A stretch of 7,437 nt of DNA, from contig JAUWOI010000204.1 in assembly GCA_030612185.1 (NCBI GenBank), forward strand, positions 1-7,437. Reading direction: 5' to 3'. The notes beneath the pieces are model-generated. The model did no database searches. It was not told where the DNA came from and saw only the letters and a list, made by a program, of their open reading frames with translations. A program made the translations under genes and the position numbers. This document shows, one piece after another, positions 1 through 6,574 of this stretch. Origin of the DNA: Anaerolineae bacterium. Lineage in GTDB: Bacteria; Chloroflexota; Anaerolineae; B4-G1. Numbering within the stretch: the stretch's first letter is position 1; each line of letters opens with the position of its first letter.

Positions 1-80
1 GGCGGGGGGGGGGGGGGGGTGGGGGGGGGCGGCCGCGCGTGGGTGGGGGGGGTCGGGGGGGGTGGGGGGGGCCCCCTGGA
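1..80. repeat. Poly-G low-complexity contig edge
   Basis: Nearly every base is G, with a few T and C interruptions, and the composition changes abruptly to ordinary coding sequence near base 80. A tract like this at the very edge of a contig is typical of no-signal G calls in two-colour sequencing chemistry or of a failed assembly end. The peptide it would encode (runs of Gly and Trp) is not biologically credible. It should not be counted as part of the adjacent gene. Confidence 0.8.
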
Positions 81-394
81 GTGGATTTCTCTGGACAACG
101 GGGCTGCTGCTCATCCTCACCCACTTCATTGCCCCTCGCACCGCCACGACCCACTACACAATGCTCCTGCTGCCCCTGTTCTCCTGGTTTGCCTTGCTTG
201 GCGAGAGGCTTGGCCGGCGGGCGGGGCTGGTGGTAGTGGGGATTGAGGCGACGCTGCTCGTGGGACAGTGGGCCATCTTTCTGACGACGATCCAGGGCAA
301 CTACGAGACGGGCCTGGTCTACTTGCCCTTCCCTATGTTGATGCTGGCTGTGCAGGTGCTGACCCGCAGGTCGAGTTTGGAGGGAGAGCCGTGA
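2..394 (+). CDS. C-terminal fragment of polytopic membrane protein, probably a glycosyltransferase
   Basis: The frame is open from the window edge to a TGA at 392-394, so the gene is 5'-truncated. Only the part after about base 78 is trustworthy because the G tract lies before it. The credible roughly 105 residues contain three hydrophobic stretches: around WTTGLLLILTHFIAP, TMLLLPLFSWFALLG and VVVGIEATLLVGQWAIFL. They are followed by a last hydrophobic segment (YLPFPMLMLAVQVL) and a short charged tail. The motif TTHYTMLLLPLF before a membrane helix resembles the C-terminal end of bacterial GT87 (DUF2029) or GT39-like transferases, which move sugars from polyprenyl-phosphate donors on the outer face of the membrane. 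That assignment rests on style and on the two glycosyltransferase genes downstream; no catalytic motif is inside the fragment. Another polytopic envelope protein is possible. Confidence 0.6.
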   Translation, partial: AGGGGGWGGAAARGWGGSGGVGGAPWSGFLWTTGLLLILTHFIAPRTATTHYTMLLLPLFSWFALLGERLGRRAGLVVVGIEATLLVGQWAIFLTTIQGNYETGLVYLPFPMLMLAVQVLTRRSSLEGEP

Positions 395-522
395 GGCGAC
401 GCCTTACTGCAGTACGTGGTTGTGAAGTATCTTATCCACGGTTGATTCCGGTGACATCCGGGGGGAAGTGAAAGGCCGGGTGGTGCCGTACGTTGTGGGG
501 TGGCAGTTGGTGGCAACGGATA

Positions 523-2007
523 ATGGCCTGGAAGAAGCGGCGAATTAAGCATACAGACCCTGGAGATTGGTCTGGGGCCTTGCCTGTCCTGGTAATTATA
601 TTGATAGGGGCTGGTCTCCGGCTTTCCTATTTGGGTCATGAGAGTCTGTGGTATGATGAAGCGATCAGCCTGGCGATCGCCAGAAGCCTTGAACTCCCCC
701 AGATTCTGGCGAATGTCGCACAATCCAGTCATCCACCCCTCTATTACCTGCTGCTTCGCTTCTGGATACGGGCTATTGGTGTGAATGACTATTTGGTTCG
801 TTTCCCTTCGACTGTTCTGAGCTTGCTGAGCATACCATTGATCTACCAAGTTGGCCGGAGTCTGTTTGACCGTAAGGTAGGGCTGTGGGCCGCGCTCATG
901 CTGGCTGTGCAGCCCTTCCAGATTCAATACGCACAGGAAACGCGTATGTATGCTCAACTACTCCTTCTAACTCTTGTGACACTCGTGGCTTTTACCCGGG
1001 CGATTCGAACCGGCAATCTTCGCTGGTGGAGCATCTATCTGGTGTCTTCTGTCCTTGCTTTGTACACCCACTACTTCATCGGCTTTGTCATCTTGAGTTA
1101 TCATCTCTTCGCCACCATATATCGGCGACGCGACACGCAGGTGTGGATCGCCTTCCTCGTTGCCGATGTGGTGGCGGTGATCGCCTTTCTGCCTCTGACG
1201 GGCATGTTTGTTAGAAAACTGAACGTCTATTGGCTAGCTGTGCCATCCCTGGTTTCTCTCCTTACCACGCCGTACTTCTTGGTCTTCGGATCCTATCAAA
1301 GTGTGATATGGCTCAGTTACACCGCTTTGTTTGGCACCCTCGGGTCTCTGGCGATTAGCGTATACGAGATCCTTAGAAAACCAGTTAGAACCTCGCGCCA
1401 GTGGCAGATGCTGCTGTTCATCGGCGCGTTTTCTCCGATCATACTTGTCTTTATCGTATCTCAGTTCAAATCGTTCTATCTGAATCGAACCCTGATCATA
1501 TGCACGCCCTTCCTGACATTGCTTCTGGCATTCGCCTTACGTCGCACCCACGCCAAGTCTCCTCTGCCCTACCTGGTGGCTATCACGGGAGTTTGCATAG
1601 TGGTTGTGTTTGGCAGCATCTATGCCAGCCCGACTATACTGGAAGGGGAGCCGATGCGCGAAGCTGCCGAGTTCGTCTGGCAGAACAAAGAAGGCGACGA
1701 TCTGGTGATTCATCTCACGCAGTGGACGGGCCTGCCGTTTATGGCCTATTCTCCGCCTGCGGAGAACTACCTGCTATTGGGTAACCCACATACGCTCAAA
1801 CCCCTCGATGTGTGGGAGATATTCGGGGGACGTACCAATGCCCTCGAATCCATTGGTGCTGATCGGAGGCTGTGGGTGGTCGTGGTCCCAAACCAGATCG
1901 GGGATTTCCAACAAGAGCAACTTCGGTTGATTGCTGCCACCCGGCCTCTTCTTTTGGAGGAGAGCATTCGAGAGATCACTGTTCACCTCTATGGCGAGGT
2001 GAACTGA
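523..2007 (+). CDS. GT39-family membrane glycosyltransferase (PMT_2 type)
   Basis: This 494-residue integral-membrane protein belongs to the dolichyl-phosphate-mannose mannosyltransferase/ArnT-like superfamily (GT39, PMT_2). Members transfer a sugar from a polyprenyl-phosphate donor to a protein or glycan on the outer face of the membrane. After a basic N-terminus and one helix comes WYDEAIS, with the family's acidic pair at D45-E46 in the first extracytoplasmic loop. HPPLYY follows at 70-75, then VRFPS near 91 and QYAQETRMY around 134-142; these are the usual order and spacing. Many hydrophobic helices continue to about residue 380, then a soluble C-terminal domain of about 110 residues, a common architecture. 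ATG 523 is preferred; TTG 493 would add ten unlikely residues. No strong Shine-Dalgarno is seen, only G-rich sequence upstream. Codon use is visibly less GC-rich than in the next glycosyltransferase, with several ATA and AGA codons. Acceptor and sugar cannot be told. Confidence 0.88.
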   Translation: MAWKKRRIKHTDPGDWSGALPVLVIILIGAGLRLSYLGHESLWYDEAISLAIARSLELPQILANVAQSSHPPLYYLLLRFWIRAIGVNDYLVRFPSTVLSLLSIPLIYQVGRSLFDRKVGLWAALMLAVQPFQIQYAQETRMYAQLLLLTLVTLVAFTRAIRTGNLRWWSIYLVSSVLALYTHYFIGFVILSYHLFATIYRRRDTQVWIAFLVADVVAVIAFLPLTGMFVRKLNVYWLAVPSLVSLLTTPYFLVFGSYQSVIWLSYTALFGTLGSLAISVYEILRKPVRTSRQWQMLLFIGAFSPIILVFIVSQFKSFYLNRTLIICTPFLTLLLAFALRRTHAKSPLPYLVAITGVCIVVVFGSIYASPTILEGEPMREAAEFVWQNKEGDDLVIHLTQWTGLPFMAYSPPAENYLLLGNPHTLKPLDVWEIFGGRTNALESIGADRRLWVVVVPNQIGDFQQEQLRLIAATRPLLLEESIREITVHLYGEVN

Positions 2008-2026
2008 CAGGTTTCATCTCCTGTCA
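1981..2026 (+). terminator. Two tandem hairpins at the end of the first GT39 gene
   Basis: A perfect 9-bp stem (GTTCACCTC at 1981-1989, GAGGTGAAC at 1996-2004, 6-base loop) covers the last codons. It is followed without a gap by a perfect 7-bp stem (TGACAGG 2005-2011, CCTGTCA 2020-2026, 8-base loop) that includes the stop codon. There is no T tract after either, so this is not a classical intrinsic terminator. It may protect the 3' end or act with Rho. A third hairpin (CCTGGCA 2084-2090, TGCCAGG 2097-2103) lies a little downstream. Confidence 0.4.
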
Positions 2027-2619
2027 CGTGATCACACTCGCCGTGCTACATCCACTTGGGGGTGCAATTGCCTGCTCATCCAGCCTGGCATCTCTCTGCC
2101 AGGGATCTCGCTGATCTGGCGGAACGCATCACCCCGGAGCGGGACGGGTTGAGACTGAACTGGGTGGCTACCAGGGGGCGGTGGAGAGGTTTTTCTACTG
2201 GCAGTGTTGACAGGGCTCTTACTACCGGATACTTTTTCGAAGGCTGACCGGATGATATGCATTAATGCTCCAGATACTCGCGGGCGTCCCATGCGAGACG
2301 CAGTGGCTGCACAGAGATGGTCCTGGCCCAGATTGAGATGCATGGGGCGTCGCCGAGGACAGCATCTAGGGCAATTGGGACATCAGGTACAGGCTTGGGC
2401 AAGAGTGTCCGGTAGAGAAACAGGGCCGGGGATCGGGAACCTGTTCCAGGCCCGCATCGATCACTGGGTGGTGGGGCGCGGTATGGAGACAGTGGACGTT
2501 GAGGAGAGACGGTCGTCAGTAGCTGGCGGCGATTGTGATCTTAACGCAGCTAGCCGGCTCGTGCTGTCCTTCCTGGCGGGGGAGGTGCCGGTCTACCGGG
2601 GGGCACCGGAGGGGGATCC
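2008..2619. other. 612-base stretch without a convincing gene
   Basis: This gap separates the two GT39-like genes. Open frames exist but none has recognisable motifs, a good start or a hydrophobicity pattern like the neighbours. One frame ends at 2623, overlapping the next start codon as GTGA, and its last residues (LAGEVPVYRGAPEGDP) look gene-like. A second frame reads AAIVILTQLAG at about 2527-2559, so an eroded, frameshifted gene is possible. A TTGACA at 2207-2212 with GATACT at 2228-2233 (15-base spacer) is a weak promoter candidate. A stem GGTGCC/GGCACC (2584-2607) abuts the Shine-Dalgarno of the next gene. I see no tRNA, rRNA or recognisable riboswitch. Confidence 0.5.
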
Positions 2620-4257
2620 GTGAGCCAGACACGGCGCGACGTGTTGGTGCTGTTCCTCCTTGCCCTGGCCGTGCGGCTGGCTGTGGCGGCCCTCATCCGC
2701 CGCCCAGGGTACATGGACACGGCCTACTATGCCGCTGGAGCGGTGCGCCTGGCTCAGGGCGGTGGCCTCAGCGAGCCCTTCCTCTGGAACTACCTGGATG
2801 ACCCGGTGGGCCTGCCCCACCCGGGTTTCCTCTACTGGATGCCGCTTCCCTCCCTTCTGGCGGCCCCATTCGCCGCTCTTTTCTCTAATCTCCATCCTCT
2901 TCCTGGCTCCTTCCTCGCACTTCAACTTCCTTTCGTTGTCCTCGCTGCCCTACTCCCCCTGGTGGGTTACGTCGTCGCCTGGCAAACCACGGGTGTGCGC
3001 CGCCACGCCTGGGTCGCTGGTCTCATCACCCTCTTCAGCGGTCTTTTCTTCCCGTACTGGACTCTCCCAGAGACGTTTGCTCCCTTCGCCCTCTTCGGCA
3101 GTCTGGCGCTGTGGCTGGCTGGGAACCGGATACTGGATACTAGATACTGGATATTGGATACTAGATATTGGAAACTGGAAACTGGTCGCTGGTTGCTGGT
3201 CGGGTTGCTGGTTGGCCTGGCCCATCTCACCCGTGCCGATGGCATCCTGCTGCTGCCCGTGGTCATCCTGGCTCTACTGGCCCGTCCCCCATCGCGCACC
3301 ACGATTGTTCATTGTTCATTGTTCATTGTTCATTGTTCATTGGCTATTCTCGGTTACTTGCTCATAATGGGTCCCTGGTTCCTGCGCAACATGAGCGTGG
3401 TTGGCGTGCCTCTCTCCCCGGCGGGCACCAAGACTCTCTGGCTGCGCACCTACGACGACCTGTTCTGCTATGGCTGTGACCTTTCGCTGCGCTCCTACCT
3501 GGCCTGGGGCTGGCCCGAGATTCTGCGCTCAAAACTGTGGGCCGCAGGGGTGAACCTGCAGCGCTTCTGGGCCGAGGATTGCCTGGTTTTCCTGTTGCCC
3601 TTCGTTCTCATTGGCCTCTACCGCCTGCGCCGCCGTCCTCCTTTTACTCTTTCCCTCATCTACCTTTCCCTCATTTACCTGGTCCACTCCCTCGCTTTCA
3701 CCTTCCCCGGCCCGCGAGGCGGCTTCTTTCACGCCAGCGCCCCCGCGCTGCCGTTCCTCTTCGCGGCGGCAATAGTGGGTTTGGACGCGGCGGTGGGCTG
3801 GGTGGCCCGATGGCGGCGCTGGAACCGGCGGCAGGCCCAGGCAGTCTTTGCTACGGCGGCGGTGGTGGGGGCGGTGGCCCTGAGCGGTTACGCGGCGGCG
3901 GGGAAACTGCCCGCCTGGCGAGACGCCGACGCGGCCTACCGGGAGGCCGGCGCGTGGCTGGACGCGCACGATGTACCGGATGATACAGTCATCATGGTTG
4001 GCAACCCACCTGGTTTCTGGTATCATACTCACAGGCCGTCCGTGGTCGTGCCCAACGGGGATATGGGAGTGCTTCTGGACGTTGCTCAGCGGTACGAGGT
4101 CGGATACATCCTCCTGGATAGGAACGTTCCCTTACCACTGGCTCTGCTTTACACCGATGGGGAAACCCTTGCCTGGCTGACTACCGAGGCAACCTGGGGG
4201 ACAGGAATAGAGCGCGTGGTCCTTTTCAGAGTAGAGAGAGGTGAGGGGTGGAAGTGA
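2620..4257 (+). CDS. GT39-like membrane glycosyltransferase with in-frame heptanucleotide repeats
   Basis: This 545-residue polytopic protein is probably a GT39/ArnT-like transferase using a polyprenyl-phosphate sugar at the outer membrane leaflet. The GTG start at 2620 follows GGAGGGGG at 2608-2615 at good spacing. After one N-terminal helix comes GYMDTAYYAAGA, with D33 where the family places its acidic pair. The second acidic residue is Thr34. LPHPGFLYWMPLPS at 65-78 matches the family's HPP region; AHLTRADG follows near 202-209 and MGPWFLRN around 250. Roughly ten to twelve hydrophobic helices lead to a soluble C-terminal domain of about 120 residues. Two tandem repeats are translated: the ILDTRYW repeat at 171-191, in a loop before a helix, and the IVHCSLF repeat at 229-242, which runs into a membrane segment. 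They look like later insertions into a conserved scaffold. The gene is richer in GC than the upstream GT39. Substrate is unknown. Confidence 0.83.
   Translation: MSQTRRDVLVLFLLALAVRLAVAALIRRPGYMDTAYYAAGAVRLAQGGGLSEPFLWNYLDDPVGLPHPGFLYWMPLPSLLAAPFAALFSNLHPLPGSFLALQLPFVVLAALLPLVGYVVAWQTTGVRRHAWVAGLITLFSGLFFPYWTLPETFAPFALFGSLALWLAGNRILDTRYWILDTRYWKLETGRWLLVGLLVGLAHLTRADGILLLPVVILALLARPPSRTTIVHCSLFIVHCSLAILGYLLIMGPWFLRNMSVVGVPLSPAGTKTLWLRTYDDLFCYGCDLSLRSYLAWGWPEILRSKLWAAGVNLQRFWAEDCLVFLLPFVLIGLYRLRRRPPFTLSLIYLSLIYLVHSLAFTFPGPRGGFFHASAPALPFLFAAAIVGLDAAVGWVARWRRWNRRQAQAVFATAAVVGAVALSGYAAAGKLPAWRDADAAYREAGAWLDAHDVPDDTVIMVGNPPGFWYHTHRPSVVVPNGDMGVLLDVAQRYEVGYILLDRNVPLPLALLYTDGETLAWLTTEATWGTGIERVVLFRVERGEGWK
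3128..3197 (+). repeat. Heptanucleotide tandem array inside the GT39-like gene
   Basis: Ten consecutive 7-base units are visible. They read GGATACT, GGATACT, AGATACT, GGATATT, GGATACT, AGATATT, GGAAACT, GGAAACT and then the degenerate GGTCGCT and GGTTGCT. Three units make 21 bases, so the peptide repeats every seven residues: ILDTRYW, ILDTRYW, KLETGRW, then LLVGLLVG. The array has drifted and fades into the codons of the next membrane helix. Confidence 0.93.
3304..3341 (+). repeat. Second heptanucleotide array (ATTGTTC)n inside the same gene
   Basis: Five perfect copies of ATTGTTC at 3304-3338 are followed by a partial ATT. The translation is IVHCSLF then IVHCSLA at residues 229-242, continuing into the helix before GPWFLRN. 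Unlike the array at 3128 there are no substitutions, which suggests recent expansion or active slippage. The unit has no stop codon in any forward frame. Confidence 0.95.
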
Positions 4258-4310
4258 GGGCACAAGAGAGATGCTGTCGTAACGGAACGGCATAGGCTCG
4301 TGCAATCCAG

Positions 4311-4340
4311 TTGCGCTTCTGGCCCATCGTGTGGTATACT
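4311..4340 (+). promoter_or_regulatory. Promoter of the response regulator-kinase unit
   Basis: A -35-like TTGCGC (4311-4316) and a -10 TATACT (4335-4340) are separated by 18 bases. The -10 is preceded by TGG, giving an extended -10 TGNTATACT. It sits about 50 bases before the response regulator start and after the stop of the glycosyltransferase, as expected for a sigma-70-type promoter starting a new unit. Confidence 0.6.
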
Positions 4341-4391
4341 TGGTGAAGAGTATGTAACCAGGTAGTTGTATATGGTGGGGGTGTGCCAGGC

Positions 4392-5126
4392 ATGGCGGGC
4401 AGAATTGAAGTTATGATTGTAGATGACCATCCGGTCTTCCGTCAGGGGCTGCGGAACGTTCTTGTTGCGCACGAGGATATCTACGTCGTCGGTGAAGCGA
4501 CCGACGGCCGCGAGGCGATTGAACGGGCACAGGAACTGCTCCCGGACGTGGTGCTGATGGACATCAATCTGCCAACCCTCAATGGCTTGCAGGCCACGCG
4601 CAAACTAAGAGCGCTCTGTCCCGAGGTCAACGTTATCATGCTCACCGCCTACGATGACGAGGAGCAGGTCTACCACGCTATTCGGGCTGGAGCATCGGCC
4701 TACTACGCCAAGGACGTCAGCCCCGATCGGTTGGTGGGTGTCATCCGGCACGTGAGTCAGGGGCAGTATGTCATCGGCGGCGACTTACTGGATGAGGACG
4801 ATATCGGTGGCTGGCTCTTGAAGGAGTTCCGGCGCTTCGGTGGCGGGGTGTTCGAAGAGGAGGAGCAGTTTCTTTCACCGCTCTCTCCCCGCGAGATGGA
4901 GATTCTGGGGTTGGTTATCCAGGGCATGAGTAACAAGGAGATCGCCTACCACTTAGGGATCAGCCATCAGACGGTCAAGAATCACATGACCTCCGTCTTG
5001 GGCAAACTGGGGGTGGCGGACCGGACGCAGGCGGCGGTGTACGCTCTCCGGCACGGCTGGTCGCCGTTGCGCGAAGGGGAGGAGCGACCCCGGCGCTTCT
5101 CACCCGTTACTACGTATAAGCCATAG
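4392..5126 (+). CDS. NarL/DegU-type response regulator
   Basis: This 244-residue cytoplasmic two-component regulator binds DNA when phosphorylated. The receiver domain occupies about residues 4-122. It has the acidic pair D11-D12, the phospho-acceptor D57 in VVLMDINLP, T85 in the LTAYDD switch region and K107 in YYAKD, so all key residues are present. A roughly 40-residue acidic linker follows. The LuxR/GerE helix-turn-helix spans about 164-222 (LSPREMEIL, then GMSNKEIAYHLGIS and TVKNHMTSVLGKLG). ATG 4392 is preferred because the G-rich ribosome-binding sequence at 4377-4381 lies 10 bases upstream; GTG 4383 in the same frame would add three residues. The kinase gene begins 20 bases after the stop, so the two are almost certainly a cotranscribed pair. 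Target genes are unknown; the pilus genes downstream are the obvious candidates. Confidence 0.92.
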   Translation: MAGRIEVMIVDDHPVFRQGLRNVLVAHEDIYVVGEATDGREAIERAQELLPDVVLMDINLPTLNGLQATRKLRALCPEVNVIMLTAYDDEEQVYHAIRAGASAYYAKDVSPDRLVGVIRHVSQGQYVIGGDLLDEDDIGGWLLKEFRRFGGGVFEEEEQFLSPLSPREMEILGLVIQGMSNKEIAYHLGISHQTVKNHMTSVLGKLGVADRTQAAVYALRHGWSPLREGEERPRRFSPVTTYKP

Positions 5127-5146
5127 GCGAAGTCAGGAGATATAGA

Positions 5147-6205
5147 ATGACTGTTTCAACCGAGACTGGTGTGGTGACATCGTTCGAGCAATTCCTGGAG
5201 GAATGCAACAAAGAATACGAGCAGACCCAACGCGAACTCAAGGAGATTGACCTGCTGATCCAGCAGACGACTGCCGAGGTAGAACGCCTGGCACAGCGCA
5301 ACACGCAGGCGACCAACCGGTTGCGGCAGGTCGAAGCGGCACTGGACACCGTGCCGCGAGATGATATTCAGGAGGCGTATACGACTGTCCTGGATAGCCA
5401 GCAGCGACTTTTCACTATGCGGGGGCAGTTGGAGAAGTTGCAGAGCAACCAGCGCAACATGGCACGCTATCTCGACCTGCTCCGCAGCGTGCTTGAGACC
5501 GCCGGTCATGCCAGGCCCGGGTATGAGCCTCGGGCATCGGAGGAGGGAGAGTCTGTACAGCCGCTCGTTGTCCGTATCATTGAGGCCCAGGAACGGGAGC
5601 GGCAGGTGCTCAGCCGGCAGATGCACGATGGTCCGGCTCAGTCCCTCACCAATCTTATCCTCCAGGCTGAGATCTGCGAACGGCTTTTTGATATTGATCC
5701 CGAGCGGGCGCGGGCCGAACTGGCCAATCTGAAAAACGCTGTGGCGGCGACCTTCCAAAAAGTCAAAGGGTTCATCCTCAACCTGCGCCCGATGATGCTC
5801 GATGACCTGGGATTGATTCCCACCCTCCGGCGTTACGTAGATAGTTTTGCCAACAACAGCGGCGTCCTCACTCGCCTGCTGGTGATCGGTAAGGAGCGGC
5901 GGCTGGTATCGCACAAAGAGGTGACGATCTTCCGGCTGGTTCAGGAACTGCTCAACAATGCGTATGAGTACGACCACGCCAGCAACATTCAAATCAACCT
6001 GGATGTGGGGGATGAACTTGTTCGTGTGTCGGTCGAGGATGACGGCAGCGGTTTTGAACTCACCGAGGCACTCGCCTCGCCGGATGCGGACCGGCTGGGC
6101 CTGGCGATGATGCGCGAGCGAGTTGAGATGCTGGGGGGGCAGATCCACTTCGATAGCGGAGTGGGACGGGGGACAAAGGTCAGTTTCGAGTTGCCTGTCT
6201 CCTGA
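5147..6205 (+). CDS. DegS-like cytoplasmic sensor histidine kinase
   Basis: This 352-residue soluble kinase is the likely partner of the regulator immediately upstream. No signal peptide or membrane helix is seen. Residues about 12-118 are rich in Glu, Gln, Lys and Arg with heptad-like leucines, predicting a long coiled-coil sensor as in DegS. The HisKA_3 dimerisation domain follows, with AQERERQVLSRQMHDGPAQS and phospho-acceptor H160. The HATPase_c domain occupies about 235-352, with an N-box QELLNNAYEY around N270-N271, G1 box VEDDGSGF (D299, G300, G302), LGLAMMRERVEMLGG near 317-331 and a final GRGTKVSFELP. It autophosphorylates on H160 and should pass the phosphate to D57 of the regulator. 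The length is close to that of DegS-type kinases. AGGAGA at 5135-5140 precedes ATG 5147 at 6 bases. The N-box carries Glu and Tyr where relatives often have Lys and His. Confidence 0.91.
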   Translation: MTVSTETGVVTSFEQFLEECNKEYEQTQRELKEIDLLIQQTTAEVERLAQRNTQATNRLRQVEAALDTVPRDDIQEAYTTVLDSQQRLFTMRGQLEKLQSNQRNMARYLDLLRSVLETAGHARPGYEPRASEEGESVQPLVVRIIEAQERERQVLSRQMHDGPAQSLTNLILQAEICERLFDIDPERARAELANLKNAVAATFQKVKGFILNLRPMMLDDLGLIPTLRRYVDSFANNSGVLTRLLVIGKERRLVSHKEVTIFRLVQELLNNAYEYDHASNIQINLDVGDELVRVSVEDDGSGFELTEALASPDADRLGLAMMRERVEMLGGQIHFDSGVGRGTKVSFELPVS

Positions 6206-6227
6206 CGGAAGCATAGGGAACTTCGTT

Positions 6228-6262
6228 CCAAATCCCAAATCCCAAACCCCAAACCTCAAACC
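6228..6262 (+). repeat. Intergenic heptanucleotide array (CCAAATC-type)
   Basis: Five units are visible: CCAAATC twice, CCAAACC twice and TCAAACC, with a further degenerate CCGAAGC. The array begins 22 bases after the kinase stop codon. It shares the 7-base period, but not the sequence, of the two arrays inside the glycosyltransferase gene. Confidence 0.9.
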
Positions 6263-6486
6263 CCGAAGCGTCTCAACATTCTGAGCAGGCTGACGATGTC
6301 ACATCGTACAGGTGTTCTACTCCAATGCTCTCAGCCCCCGTCACGGGGCGGTTCTGCAATGGAACTTGCCCATGGGACGTCCCCGAGATGGGGGCTGGGA
6401 GCGATTTGTGGAGCCCCAACAACCCGGTTTCTGCTTTGTTCCGAATCCAAGGGATATAGTGACATGGCATTGGTACAAAGTTCCTA

Positions 6487-6515
6487 TTGTCATGGCGACG
6501 GCAATCCGGTATAAT
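6487..6515 (+). promoter_or_regulatory. Near-consensus promoter of the Flp pilin gene
   Basis: TTGTCA (6487-6492) and a perfect TATAAT (6510-6515) are 17 bases apart, the optimum for a sigma-70-type promoter. Transcription should start near 6522, leaving a leader of about 60 bases before the pilin start codon. The strength fits an abundant structural protein. Confidence 0.75.
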
Positions 6516-6563
6516 GGATGTCAACAGGTGGAAAGCCCACATTGGTTCCAAATAATTCAATTG

Positions 6564-6574
6564 AAAGGAGGTGA
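6564..6574 (+). promoter_or_regulatory. Full-length Shine-Dalgarno of the Flp pilin
   Basis: AAAGGAGGTGA is complementary to the anti-Shine-Dalgarno end of 16S rRNA over its whole length and lies 6 bases before ATG 6581. It is far stronger than any other site in the window and fixes the start of the short pilin gene. Confidence 0.92.

Noticed and set aside
319..957. Long reverse-strand open frame of 212 codons
   Set aside because: It lies antisense to the clear GT39 gene and the membrane-protein fragment, has no hydrophobic or domain pattern and no ribosome-binding site; a shadow frame.
2155..2185. GGGTGGCTACC resembling the T-box antiterminator element
   Set aside because: Spacing differs from the T-box consensus by a base, no specifier stem or terminator is seen, and the downstream gene is a glycosyltransferase, not an amino-acid gene.
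2204..2623. Open frame of 139 codons overlapping the next start as GTGA
   Set aside because: No recognisable motif, no ribosome-binding site at its start, many Arg and Gly residues typical of shadow translation; only the last 16 residues look gene-like.
3128..3341. CRISPR array as an explanation for the repeats
   Set aside because: Units are 7 bases, directly adjacent without spacers, and translated in frame within a gene.
5156..6259. Long reverse-strand open frame of 367 codons antisense to the kinase
   Set aside because: The + strand frame carries all histidine kinase motifs in order; the reverse frame begins in the heptamer array and shows no domain signature.
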